Positions 35,079-46,898 of a DNA stretch of 64,000 nt are shown here, in pieces; the stretch's first letter is position 1, and each line of letters begins with the position of its first letter. Position numbers and translations under genes: made by a program. The DNA is from Megalobrama amblycephala (lineage: Eukaryota; Chordata; Actinopteri; Cypriniformes; Xenocyprididae): the NCBI RefSeq assembly GCF_018812025.1, contig NC_063054.1:31004418-31068417 (forward strand). The letters run 5' to 3'. The notes beneath the pieces were generated by a model. That model searched no databases. It saw nothing but the letters and a program-made list of their open reading frames with translations, and was not told where the DNA came from.

Positions 35079-36745
35079 TTAAAGGGCACCTATTTTGCAA
35101 AATCCACTTTTACATGGTGTTTGGACATAAATGTGTGCTGGCAGTGTGTGAACAAAACCACCCTACAATGATAAAAATCCACCCACTCCTTTTTTTTTTA
35201 AATCCCCATAGACCAATTTTGAGCAGACGTCACAGTTACGTCACTTGCAGCTGCACACGCATAGTGGTGGCACAAAAATAGCGTTAACAAGTGGAGGAAA
35301 ATGTGCAAAATCCACACAATAAGAGAAAAATGTTTTGTTGTGCTTTTGGATATCAGAATTGGAATGCAAAAAATATAGTCTTCATTTTTATAGAATACCA
35401 TCGTTGAAGACGCCCTTTGAAGATAAACGGGAACGTTTGTGTTGCAAGTCACAGACTGGACTGATGAAACCTGCATTGATTAGTCTACTATTAAAGCATG
35501 AATTTGCTTTAATAGTAGAAGTTTGCATCATATTCACATATGCAGCTCATAGGGAACATACATACATGGCAGTTACAGCATGTAATAACATTTAAACCTA
35601 TATCATGTTACATACACAACTTTTAAACATAGCCTATAACATTTTTATTTCACATTGCTTACTTTTTTTTCTTGCCTTTGCGTGTTTATATCTCCTAGTT
35701 CGGACTTTATAACTCGCAATTGTGAGTTTATATCTCAATTCTGAGGGGAAAAAAGTCAGAATTACAGGATACAAACGTGCAATTCTGAGGAAAAAAGACA
35801 GAATAGCGAGTATATCTCACAATTCTGTTTTTCCTTCTAAGAATTGTGAGACATAAACTTGGATTTGCGAGAAAAAAGTCAGAATTGTGAGATATAAACT
35901 CGAAATTAATTTGTGGCTTCCATAGACTGCTACTGCAGAACTGTCATTGCATCGCTCTTTGCACACACAAAATAGGTCTATTAAACCGAAGCAGTCTCAT
36001 TAGACTTAGATATGCCATTTTTATTATCCAAGCAGGGTGATGTCACACTGCTCAGGCCCCGCCCACGGCCGCTGACTGACAGTTCTGCATTACCATAGTT
36101 TCCACCCTCAGCGAGTTGTACGCTGTCCGCTATTTTCTCTGCGCTCAAGCAGCTTTACCGACAAAAATGTCTCATAAGCAATCCCGGTGTTCTTGTAGGA
36201 TGTAAGAGTGAACATCATTTTCTCCCAACATCTAAGACATTGACGACGCAGTGGATTAATTTTTTAAGGTAATGCGCCCCAAAATATACCTTAAATTTAT
36301 TCATATCTGCGCAAATCATTTCACTCCAGACTGCTTTGTGAATGAGAGTCAATGCAAAGGGACAATACAAAACACAGGTTTTGCTAAAAATTGGTTACTC
36401 AAGGATGGATCAGTCCAAACAATTCGTGATCCAGCGTATAGTCTCCGGTTCGAACTGAACACCATTACTGACAGTTTCTGACATTTTCAGTGCTTGAGAT
36501 TGTCCTGTTTTTTTGTTGCATGAGCTCTTGAAGCTCTTTTTGAAAGTGGGCTGGGAGCAGCAGCTCATTTGCAATTAAAGGGACACACACAAAAATGGTT
36601 TGTTTTTGTTCACCCACCAAAATTGGCTATTTTAACATGCTATAAAAAATTATCTGTTGGGTATTTTGAGCTAAAACTTCACATACTGAAGACATCAGAG
36701 ACTTATTTTACATCTTGTAAAAAGGGCATAATAAGTGCCCTTTAA
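35079..36745. mobile_element. TTAA element D, Kolobok-like, with THAP remnant
   Basis: TTAA lies at 35079-35082 and 36742-36745. The termini are 'agggcacctattttgc' and 'gggcataataagtgccct'. The right ~90 bp match the right end of element A (11617-11714). Inside lie tandem 'gaattgtgagatataaac'-type repeats (35690-35915) and a GC-rich block with 'ccccgcccac' at about 36058, then a broken THAP finger (36165-36481). TTAA targets plus a THAP DNA-binding domain point to the Kolobok superfamily (established association as I recall it). No DDE catalytic domain is visible, so this is an internally deleted derivative. Confidence 0.82.
36165..36481 (+). pseudogene. THAP zinc-finger remnant of a transposase
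   Basis: Two frames together spell a THAP domain. 36166-36186 gives MSHKQSR and the first Cys. After a one-base shift 36189-36266 gives VGCKSEHHFLPTSKTL..QWINFLR. Then from 36272 come PKIYLKFIHICANHFTPDCF, DGSVQTI and a stop at about 36481. The C..C / W / C-x2-H-F pattern and an AVPTI-like SVQTI are the diagnostic THAP positions. At least two frameshifts separate the parts, and nothing downstream resembles a catalytic domain. A decayed host THAP gene is possible, but the TTAA element borders argue for a transposon origin. Confidence 0.75.
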
Positions 36746-38254
36746 CACAAATGTACTACAAAATTTTACAAAAGCTTTCATTATATAACAGTATGCACCT
36801 AAAGAATTTGGATGTTTGCCTTTAAATTGTAGGGGGATCAAAAAAAGTATAGAGACTGATCTTTAATTTCAATTTCATATTCTACATATTCACAAAATCC
36901 TTTAAACCAAAACAAAAGCAAAATTGTGTAAATATTAACTCTCTATAGGACTAATTATGAAATCACAGCTAGAAAAAAATAAATTACTTTATATTTTACA
37001 TATATTTAAGACTAAAATAATTTTCCAAAATCAGTTTTCTACATCTGACCTTTGGCCTATTTATTAGTATGCCGTCATTTATAATTGACTTTGTCCTATT
37101 AGTGTGAAAAGTAGTGAAAAGATCTTAGTGTTTCAAAAAAACACTTTGGTTGAACATTATTATTGTATTTTAAATGCAATTTAAAATACATTTAATTCAA
37201 GATATTTTTTTTTCAATTTATCTTTAATAAACTTATCTAAAATACCATTTTTTTTATTTAATAAACTGTTTAAATTGATCAATTAACAGCCAATAACACA
37301 TTTTGTACTAAAATGCTGAGAAATGTGTGCTGTCAGCTGTTCTAAGAAGTTGATGTCTCATCGTTTTCTTTATAATGAGCTTCTTAAAGTTGTTTAGTAT
37401 AACATCTGACCTCTGACCCCAATCCCTTTTTTTTTTAATAAAATTACAGCATGGAGCTTTACTATCAGGCACTTGTTACTGGGGAGAAATGTTTTGATTA
37501 ATTTGTGCTTCTCTCCGCCCTGCTTTGAAAACTGTAAACGCTGGCACGGGTCACATCCTGTTGTAATTGCCTTCCCAACATGCAACAGTTACTCCGGATT
37601 ATAAACAGCTTTGACAAGTGAAAGGCATCATTTCCCTTGGAAAAAAATGGAGGACTAGTATCCCTAGACAGCTGTCTTCAAACAATGCTCAGTACTCCAA
37701 AATCAAGGACACCCAGAAGGGTTTCTCAATGAGTGTGTTTACATGCACATTAGATTATGCTTAATAAGCCGACAATGCATGTGGTCATGTAAATGCGTTA
37801 ACCCATTTTCCTTTATCGCAGCAAAGTCATAAAAGCATTAACCTGAGTCCTGTCGGCTTATTGTAGTGCCTATGTGTGATATGAAATAGCAGGATAATAG
37901 CCTATACGAGAGTCCGTAAGTTTCCTGCTGATATGTTTGCTCTCTTCGGTTTTTAATGCTTTGTTTAACATCACAACAGACACAACAAATGGAATACTCA
38001 GAGTCAGATACACAAATGGTTACATTTTGACATTACTACTGGGAAATAAACTGATTTATTGTTAAAGTCTTATAAACATGGTTTACTTGCGTCACTGGGT
38101 TATTGTTTGCATGTAAACCAGGACAACGGGTTATTCCAATAAGCTGATTTTTGTGGGTTATCAGCGTATTGGTGTGCTCAGTGTCACACTAAGGGACACT
38201 GCATTTGTATCCAAAGAAACACAATGTTTAAAAAAAAAAAAACAACAACAACAA
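36746..38254. other. A/T-rich low-copy DNA
   Basis: No gene. 37735-38220 has 'gtttacatgcacattag' near one side and 'ttgcatgtaaacc' near 38110, perhaps the worn ends of a repeat. This cannot be confirmed. Confidence 0.45.
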
Positions 38255-38276
38255 AAAAGTTGAGCTGCTTAACTTA

Positions 38277-38594
38277 GAAAGTTAGGTAACACTTCAGTTT
38301 AGGGTCCAATTCTCACTATTAACTAGTTGCTTATAAGCATACATATTACTAGGATATTGGCTGTTTATAATTAGTACTTAAAAAGCAGATATTAATGCCG
38401 TATTCTGCATGATTCTGCATAGTATTAATGCCATATTCTACATTCCTTAATCCTCCTACTCAATAACTAAACTTAACAACTACCTTACTAACTATTAATA
38501 AGCAGTAATTAGGAGTTTATTGAGGCAAAAGTCATAGTTAATAGTTAGTTAATAGTGAGAATTGGACCCTAAACTAAAGTGTGACTGAAAGTTA
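38277..38594. mobile_element. 302-bp hAT MITE with perfect 8-bp target duplication
   Basis: Element 38285-38586 is flanked by 'gaaagtta' at 38277-38284 and 38587-38594. The inverted ends are 'ggtaacacttcagtttaggg' and 'ccctaaactaaagtgtgact'. It is non-coding. Confidence 0.93.
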
Positions 38595-38663
38595 ATATTG
38601 TTTGATGAACAGAAAGTTCAAAAGAACAGCATTTATTTGAAATAGAAATCTTTTATAAAATTA

Positions 38664-39701
38664 TAAGGCCTGGTTTCACAGACAAAGCTTAGATTAAGCC
38701 AGGATTAGGCTGTAGTTCAATCTAAGTAGCGTTATAAACGTGCCTTAGGGAAAAAAAAACAAACAAAAAAACATTACTGGTGTGCATCTTGAGACAAAAC
38801 AATGGCACTGGCATATTTTAAGATATGTCAGTGCAAGTTGCTTTCAGTTAAAACAGCTCAAACATTCATTTTAGTCTAGGACTAGCTTAAAGGGTAAGTT
38901 CACCCAAAAATGAAAATTCTGTCATTTATTACTTACCCTCATGCCGTTCCACACCCGTAAGACCTTCATTTATCTTCGGACCACAAATTAAGATATTTTA
39001 GTTGAAATCTGATGGCTCCATGAGGCCTGCATAGGGAGCAATGACATTTCCTCTCTCATGATCCATAAAGGTACTAAAAACATATTTAAATCGGTTCATG
39101 TGAGTACAGTGGTTCAATATTAATATTATAAAGCGACGAGAATATTTTTGGTGTACCAAAAAAACAAAATAACGACTTATAAAGTGATGTTCGATTTCAA
39201 AACACTGCTTCAGGAAGCATCGGAGCACAATGAATCAGTGTATCGAATCTGCTGTTCGGAGCGCCAAAGTCAAGTGATTTCAGCCGTTGGCAGTTTGGCA
39301 CACGATCTGAATCATGATTCGATACACTGATTCAAAATGCTATGAAGCTTCATGAAGCAGTGTTTTGAAATCGGCCATCACTAAATAAGTCGTTATGTTG
39401 GGTTTTTTTTGGCGCACCAAAAATATTCTCGTCGCTTTATAATATTAATATTGAGCCACTATACTCACATGAACTGATTTAAATATGTTTTTAGTACCTT
39501 TATGGAACATGAGAGAGGAAATGTCATTGCTGGCTATGGAGGCCTCACGGAGCCATCGGATTTCAACCAAAATATCTTAATTTGTGTTTCGAAGATCAAT
39601 GAAGGTCTTACGGGTGTGGAACGGCAAAAGGGTGAGTAATTAATGACAGAATTTCCATTTTTGGGTGAACTCTTTAAGCCTTGCTGTGAAACTGGGTGTA
39701 A
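38664..39701. mobile_element. PIF/Harbinger-like MITE with TAA duplication, hosting a TTAA element
   Basis: TAA lies at 38664-38666 and 39699-39701. The inverted ends are 'ggcctggtttcacag' (38667) and 'ctgtgaaactgggtg' (to 39698). Removing it restores 'attataaatgtctt' of the host MITE. The left part has 'cttagattaagccaggatta'. It is interrupted at 38891-39673. Confidence 0.85.
38887..39677. mobile_element. Palindromic TTAA element C, copy 2
   Basis: TTAA lies at 38887-38890 and 39674-39677. The arms begin 'agggtaagttcacccaaaaa' and mirror at the right. Inner arms around 39060-39480 ('gacgagaatatttttggtg', inverted at 'ttctcgtcgctttataat') make most of the element self-complementary. Confidence 0.92.
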
Positions 39702-39800
39702 ATGTCTTAACTGTCACTTTTGATCAATTTAATGTGTCCATGCTGAATAAAGTATTTTTTCAGAAACAGAACAGAAACTTTTGAACGGTTGTAAATATGA

Positions 39801-40687
39801 ATATATTTACAAGGTATTTCTTCCATATAAAATATATTCCGCCATGCATGTGCAAGGAATTACATAACATTGATTGACCTTGTGGCAATATTGCTGTACA
39901 GCTTTGGTCTGTGTTTGGAATGTCTGACTGCCCCTGAAAAGCACAGAGATAACATCTCAGCACCCTAATGTAGCTTAAGTAATGATTGGCTGGTTCAATC
40001 ACATCTTCCACCTCAGTGAAGACTTGTACTTAGCAAGACTTGCAATGGTTTAATCTGACTGACATGGTTCTAGAGTTGTTTGGACACATAGAAACACACT
40101 GGAAACCATCCACAAAATCTTGCGGCAAGTTTTGACTAGGCAAGCACCACTCACATTTTCATCAAGAAATGTAGAAATATAGCTATTTCTAAAAATCTAG
40201 TCATAGTCAGTGCACTTTTCTCTGCAATTTAAACATCTAAGAATCACTATATCTTAAAACCTACATTCATAAATCTTGACTAAGATTAAAGAATCAAGCC
40301 TTCCTTTTGTCTTCCCCTGCCAATCATTTCATCGTCTTGTGAAGGTAATGCAGTGTGTCAGTTGCTTGACCTTTTTTGTCATTTTCCTGAAGGACATCCT
40401 GGAAACAGACAATAGCCGAGAACAAAGCAAAGCAGTGGTTCCCAAGCCTTCTGCGCCATTGTTCCTCTCACAATGGTACCATACAGTCCACAGGGCCACG
40501 ACACCTGCAGTTCACTGTAAATCCCTTCAGAGAAAAAGCTGTGCCTGCTCTGGAAACCACTGCAGTCAACCCTGGTACACAAAAAGAGCACAAGATGAAC
40601 TCAACACCAGCAGCTGCCCCATAAAATATTTGGTATATTTATATATTACATTTCATATAAAATATACACTACAGAGTAAGACTTAAA
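39801..40687. other. Low-copy non-coding DNA
   Basis: A 136-codon plus-strand frame at 40276-40686 has no recognisable domain and biased, repeat-derived ends; it is not called. Confidence 0.5.
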
Positions 40688-40915
40688 AAGTAAGAATGAT
40701 GCATTAAATTGATCAAAAATGACAGTAAAGACATTTATAATGATACAAAAGATTTCTATTTCAAATAAATGCTGTTCTTTTGAACTTTGTTCATCAAAGA
40801 ATCCTGAAAAAAAATTGATAATAAATGTTTCTTGAGAAACAAATCAGCATATTAGAAGGATTTATGAAGGATCATGTGACACTGAAGACTGGAGTAATGA
40901 TGCTAAAAAATTTCA

Positions 40916-41174
40916 GCTTTATATGGAGGCCCTAAAAGGACATTGTGGTGGGGGAAAAAATGAGACAGGAGGAAAAAATATATTTCAAAACTTTTGTGTT
41001 CTCCCAAGAAACTTTGTGTTAGCTCCTTAAACTTTTGTGTTCTTTGCGAGCGAATGTAACTTGGGGGAACGCAAAACATTTGCAAGAGAATGCAAAAGAA
41101 CTGACGTATAATTTTTCCTCCCATCTCATTTTGTTTTTCCCTTTACCATGTCCCTTTAGGGGCTCCATAGCTTT
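40916..41174. mobile_element. 249-bp MITE with 'tatggaggccc' ends
   Basis: The inverted ends are 'tatggaggccctaaaaggac' (40922) and 'gtccctttaggggctccata' (to 41169). The flanking 'gcttt' is duplicated at 40916-40920 and 41170-41174, and removing one copy restores host 'ttcagctttgccatcaca'. Superfamily unknown. Confidence 0.82.
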
Positions 41175-41264
41175 GCCATCACAGGAAAGTTTAATTTTAT
41201 ATTAAAATATATTAAAATATAAAAACAGAAATTAGAATTGTACTAATATTTCACATTACTGATT

Positions 41265-41391
41265 TCCTTTCGAATGGAAACTCGCACTGCTTGCGAAGAC
41301 ACTTTGGGGGAACACCTCCACAAATTGTCTTCAGACCCAGTGTCTTGTTCCCCTTCTCAGGGAACCATGGTTACATGCGCAACCTGAGACG
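41265..41391. mobile_element. 127-bp insertion in the host MITE, type unknown
   Basis: It separates host 'cacattactgat' from 'ttttactacatttggat'. The interior 'cagggaaccatggttacatg' resembles a widespread cyprinid repeat motif. No inverted ends are found. Confidence 0.5.
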
Positions 41392-41480
41392 TTTTACTAC
41401 ATTTGGATAAAAAAATGCAGTCTTGGTGAGCAAAAGAAACTTCTTTCAAAATCACTTTTAAAAAATCTTGCCTACTTTTA

Positions 41481-43269
41481 AATGGTAGTGTATGAAATTA
41501 CGTACATACAAAATATCAAACCATGTGACATTTATTTGAAGAAAGACATATTACAAACCAAAAAGGAAGCCTACCAGCAGGCTCAGGAAGAGTTTCTTTC
41601 ATGAGGCTGTGACTCCGCTGAACTCTCAGCCCTGAGACACTATTACCATTTCACATTGTATTTTAGTAGCACTTACATTTTGCTTTTAGTATCATTTATT
41701 CTGCATCCTCGTTGGATATAACTGTATTTCATTGGCTTTGTCATCGTACTTTGGCTCAATGACAATAAATTTAATTGAATTGAAAAAGATGAAGTAATAA
41801 AACAATATATATACTGCCTAAAAATATCCATAGTTGACCAATGTGATTCTCTACACCTGTGGTTACTCTGCAGGACACCTGTGAACTTGAAGAGAACTGA
41901 CTTCAAAGTCTTCAATCTGACTTTAATGTCCAAATACATTTTGGGCCACTACATAATAAATCTCAAGGCAAAGGTTAAACCTTATGTATGTGCGTCTGTT
42001 TTAGGTCGTGCATGTTCTTTTAGCCTGATCTGACAGAAACGTCTTCAATCTGTTTATAATAAAATGCTACAAACCGCCTATAAACGTGTCCAGAGCCAAG
42101 ACTATTTGTCAGCACATGTTTATGAGTACACAATCGAGACAACTCCGGAGGAAGCTAAACATAAGCAGGCCTGACCGCACCCGTGCTACCCTGAGCTCCG
42201 ATCCGGACGTCACTAGCACATTTGCGACGTGACTCTGCAAAAAGGATTTTCGAAATCGTAAGCGTAAGCGTTCCACCTTCGTTTCACCTTTGATCTTCAA
42301 GTATATTTATTTAGCACTAAATGAATCATGGGCAATACTCCAAGGGCCATTACCGCTGAAGCCAAGGTACTTAGGAACACAAATTCATGCTTTCTATGTT
42401 CTAAGCATTTGACCGCGTGGGAATGGTGAATCAGTCGATAAACTTTATAGTGGCTGTCAAAATGTCCTCAATGGCTTCCTGCAAATTCCAGTAAATGAGC
42501 ATTGTTTCAGTTGCCCTTACTGTTAAGAATCGTATTTGCAGTCAAATCAATCTAGCATGTATATGGGATTGTCACCAGGAAGGATGCGAAAGTTCATTTT
42601 CTTCCTCTGTTATTTCACGTCTTTAGCACTGTGAAAAAAAAATAACAGAGACCCCACACAGGGACAACCTCATTGGACTTCCCATTATTGTTTTGCTGGC
42701 CAAGATATACTGTTTTTTTTCCAGGTACCTCCCCCGGTCTCTTTCGAGCCCCCAGGTACAGACCTTGGGAGGCAAGTTTCATTGTGAGAACAAAAGGTTG
42801 AAGAGTCGTGTTCCCATAAAAGTGTAATCACTCTTTTCCCCCGTTCTCCTTGACTCAGCTGTGTGTTACTCTGTTTATTCTTGATTCCTGAGCAGTAGCT
42901 GAATGAGCAGGACACTTTTAATCTTCCTGCTCCAGAGGGGACCACAATACTAGGAATCACCATGCTAGAACACAATCCATATTAATTCCCATGACGGACA
43001 GACTGTGCAATACTCCAAACTGCTACCCCCACCTTCATCGTTACCCTATTACGCCCTTCCCAGATTATTCTATTTGACATTTTCTTTTGTTCAGTGAAAA
43101 TTGGCTGGATGTTTCTTCAAATACAGGCACTTACTACCCTGTGGACTTTCAGAAAACAGCTTAAACACACTTTTCTGTCATTTTTTGTTAACAAATGAAA
43201 TTTCCACCACATCTCAAATTATTTACTATGTTTGATACGTGGCAGAAATGACATTTTAAACATTTACAA
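41481..43269. other. Low-copy non-coding DNA
   Basis: No gene or clear repeat. Slightly GC-richer at 42100-42290 and 42690-42900. Minus-strand frames there lack domain features. Confidence 0.5.
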
Positions 43270-43376
43270 AGATTAATAAATACTGTAACAAATGTATTGC
43301 TCACTGTTAGTTCATGTTAGTTAATCTGTTAACTTATGTTAACAAATGAGACCTTATTGTAAAGTGTAACCATTTT
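43270..43376. repeat. Right-end fragment of the 10588-family hAT element
   Basis: 'gattaataaatactgtaaca', 'gttcatgttagttaatctgt' and 'gagaccttattgtaaagtgt' match the right half of that family. The left end is missing. Confidence 0.7.
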
Positions 43377-43500
43377 CTTCATACAACACTGGGGAAAAAA
43401 CAAACAAAAAAAAACAAATAGATATTATAATAGAAATAGTAAATTAACAAATTCAAATGGCTTATGATTAATTTACCCCTTGTTTATATTATCATAGTTT

Positions 43501-43520
43501 AAAAAAAAAAAAAAAAAAAA
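43501..43520. repeat. Poly(A) run
   Basis: 20 consecutive A. Confidence 0.95.
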
Positions 43521-43553
43521 TCTAATTGTATGATAGGTTTTCATATTTTAAGT

Positions 43554-43637
43554 AGTGCCGTCAAATCGATTAGTCACAATTAATCTAATAATAAAAGTTT
43601 GTAAATACACTATATATGTGTGTGTGTGTGTGTGTGT

Positions 43638-43685
<48 letters not shown>

Positions 43686-43757
43686 TATATAGTGTATTTA
43701 CAAACTTTTATGTTTGATTAATTGTGATTAATTGTGATTAATCGATTTGACAACACC
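43554..43757. mobile_element. Foldback MITE with (TG)n/(CA)n centre
   Basis: The left arm (agtgccgtcaaatcgattag, then 'aaaagtttgtaaatacacta') is mirrored on the right ('tagtgtatttacaaactttt', then 'gattaatcgatttgacaaca'). The loop is (TG)n followed by (CA)n at 43617-43678, itself self-complementary. Almost the whole 204 bp can form one hairpin. Confidence 0.85.
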
Positions 43758-45459
43758 AATTTTAGAGAAAGTTTGGATCTGGATCAAGACTAAATTATTT
43801 TTTTTTTAAATTAAATAAATAAATAAATAAATAATTAAATGAAATAATATCAAATAAAAAAATAAAACCAAAAGGATATTTAAAAAGTAACAAAAATAAA
43901 TTATGAATGTTTCAAGATGGCAATCATATAACAAAAAGAAAAGGTTTTAATAAAAATCAACCCCGGGACACAAAAGAACCCATAGTTGAAGAAAGACCTG
44001 GTTACAGGGAACAATAGGAGGTACAACCGTCAAATCAAACATTGCCTTGCATTATTAAACATTACTATGATGCTGAGTCCTTCATCCCTGGGAGCGAAGA
44101 GGCGTTAAAGCATCTTGCGGTAAAAGCATGAATTTGCAGCCTATTGTTAGAGCTAGGTGTGCTTTGGGAGTCTCTATGGGCCTCACTGCTGGGTGAGCAC
44201 ATCACCTGTCCAGAAGCTACTGACCCGTTACATTGGCCAACTCCTCGGTTTCTACGGCAACACCTCTGGAATGCCATCGCATTTTTCCTCTAATCCTCTC
44301 TCCTAAGAAGAGGTTCAGCTCTGTGATTCCTACAAATCCATGCAATGAAAACAATGTGCTCAGCATTCAGGGATGTTTGAGCAAGCATTCAGACAATGGT
44401 TTTGTTTTGATTTCACTTTTGAGAAACGTTCTTGAATGATTATTGTAATCACAATGTATGTAAATTGCTGTAATTTCTCAATAGATAATATAAAAAGTAT
44501 GAGTGCAAAAGATTGTTATCGTGTTCTGTTTTTACAAAATATAAATCATCCATGGACAATATATCCACAAATACGTTCCTTCATGGCCACTTTTTCCACA
44601 TTTTTAAATAAAGCTCATTCACCTAACTGTGAAGATTAGCAATGGCTCAGTAAACATTTTCATGGGAAGTTGAATGAACTGGCGTATGTGCAAATCACTC
44701 ACTTAGATGATTGGAGAAAGTGCAAAAGATCTGAGATTAGACAATCTGCAATGCATTTCACCCGAGGTTTGAGGAAAAGCAGCTACCGCACAAAAAGCAG
44801 CATTTTTGTTTCTGCACCAGTGACCAGTCTGTAATTTAGACTCGCTTAAAATAAAATATGAAACTTGTGTTTTATTTGGACAAATTGCTATTGAGGAAAG
44901 CTTGCGTGCTGGACCACTAAATACAAAATATGGCACCATGCTCGCCAAAGGCACAAGTCTATTTTATTGTGGGAGTCTGTTTCAATGTCAAGTGTCTGTA
45001 TTTGACATTTATCACCAGAAATCCTTTTATTATTCACGTTTACTACATCGCTATGTCCTCATCTGGACATTTATGAAACATATAATAGTTGGCAAATCAC
45101 TTTTATTTCTTTGTTACATGACAAACTCTGCCACATCCTGTTGACAAATTAGCAGATGATGAGAGCCAAACCATGGTAGACAAAGTAAGAAATAATTAGA
45201 AACCAGAACACTTTCAAGTAACCAAAATACAGTAATTATGTTATAAATTCCAGAATAAGAGTTAATGTTGACTTCTGTTGTTAGAAAACAAAGGCGTAGC
45301 ATTTTATCACTGGTCCCCCACCCTTCACTTTTTTGGAGAATATTTGGCCAATAATTTCATGACAATCTGCTTTGCAATGTCTATAATTAAGGCATTAAAG
45401 GTGAAGTGTGTACAATTGCAAATTTGCATTGGCTTTTACATTACATTTTACAATCTATT
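43758..45459. other. A/T-rich non-coding DNA
   Basis: (AAAT)n-like stretch at 43805-43835. 'cattaaaggtgaagtgtgta' at 45393 resembles one end of a TTAA element without a partner. No gene. Confidence 0.5.
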
Positions 45460-45615
45460 TCAAATAAATGTTAATCTGTTGAACATTCTCTTTATCAAAG
45501 AATCCTGTAAAAACATCAGTTTCCACAAAAAAATATCAAGCTTCTTAACTGTTTTCAACATTAATAATAAGAAGAAATATTTTTGAGCAGCAAATCAGCA
45601 TATAAAATGATTTCT
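45460..45615. repeat. Fragment of the 'gttcaaaagtttggggt' MITE family
   Basis: 'tttatcaaagaatcctgtaa', 'cagtttccacaaaaaaatat' and 'agcaaatcagcatat' match the interior of the 18139 copy. No ends. Confidence 0.7.
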
Positions 45616-46816
45616 TAAATAAATAAAATAAATAAATTCATAAATAATTGCCTCACTAATAAGGCAAACAAAAATAATTTTGCAACATCCTGAAAGATGG
45701 GGAAAAAATAGAAAACAACAATGCAATCACCCAACAATATCCACCAAATATCAATTCTGGCTTGCTGTTGACTAAATGTAAACATTAACTGTTCATAATA
45801 ATACACTGATTTGTGGAGTCCATATCTATGACAGTGGGTAAATTAATAAAATGTCAAATATAGCTATGTTGCTAGCTAGCTAAAAACAGAACTGTAAATA
45901 ATAAAACTGTGAATGTAACAGTACCAGCTTTAGCTGTTACTGTCACAGTAGTGTTAATATGATTAACATGTTTATTTGAATATTGCACAAAAGCTCTGAA
46001 GTGTACAGTGTGCGGTAGGTGGAGAATATGTAAAGAAAAATATAATTTTTCCCCTCACATAAATCACTGAACATTACACTAGGAACTAGCTCTAATCTCA
46101 AAGAATCTCATTGTCAACTCAAATTTATATCAGTCAAGTAGTATCTGCTAAACCATAAGTCATCAAAATAACAAGCCTAACATCAATCAAAGTCACGAGC
46201 TTTGAGTCCACATCTCTGCTGTAGAATAATGCCCTGTGAGTATGGAGTTAGTGAAGGCCACATGACTGACTGACCTCATTCTGAACATCCTATAGTAAAA
46301 TCCTGTGTTGCAGTGGGATTCAGTCTAATGGCAAAATCTGTACAAATAAATGTTTCCCCTTTGTCTGTTATTTCTCCATAGAGCCATGATAACATGGTAA
46401 TGATGGTAAGCCTTAACATCACAAAAGCTTGTAATTATACTTTCCTTCACCAGATAAGCCTACCTTCAACAAAAGCGTGATTACCCCTTGATCTAAATTT
46501 GATCTTCAAACCTTTTACTGTAAATCCAGCTTCTGAAAAAAAAAAAACAAAAAAAAACAAAACAAGAGAAGTCAGGTAAGCCAGATGTGTTAAATAACTG
46601 GAAAATCCCTGTGCTGTGAAGCTCAGTAGCTCTCAATCTACAAACTTGAATTAACGTCATTATGCACTTCAAAAAAAACCCCAAACAAATAAACAAAAAA
46701 AAAAACGGTAATTTTGGGGGGGGGGGGGGGAATCCTAGAATGATCCTATAAAAACAGCAATGAATATAAATGCATACATTTATATTCATTACACACACAT
46801 ATATACATATTTAAAT

Positions 46817-46898
<82 letters not shown>

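Larger units (their letters stand above)
38255..39800. mobile_element. Host MITE ('gttcaaaagtttggggt' family) carrying two separate insertions
   Basis: Host pieces are 38258-38284 ('agttgagctgcttaac'), 38587-38666 ('gaacagaaagttcaaaag') and 39699-39800 ('gtcacttttgatcaatttaa', 'aaacttttgaacggt'). They join in the order found in the family's other copies once the insertions at 38285-38586 and 38667-39698 are removed. Confidence 0.8.
40688..41480. mobile_element. 'gttcaaaagtttggggt' MITE with two internal insertions
   Basis: Host motifs 'gatttctatttcaaataaat', 'atcatgtgacactgaagact', 'gctttgccatcacaggaa' and 'gcagtcttggtgagcaaaag' occur in family order. They are interrupted at 40921-41169 and at about 41265-41391. 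The right end ends 'aatggtagtgta'. The left end has decayed. Confidence 0.8.

Noticed and set aside
35690..35915. Tandem 'gaattgtgagatataaac' repeats considered as an independent satellite
   Set aside because: They lie within TTAA element D and are better described as part of it; similar motifs near 33690-33760 show it is a common fish repeat type.
40276..40686. 136-codon plus-strand frame
   Set aside because: No domain, no signal peptide pattern, no splice context; length compatible with chance.
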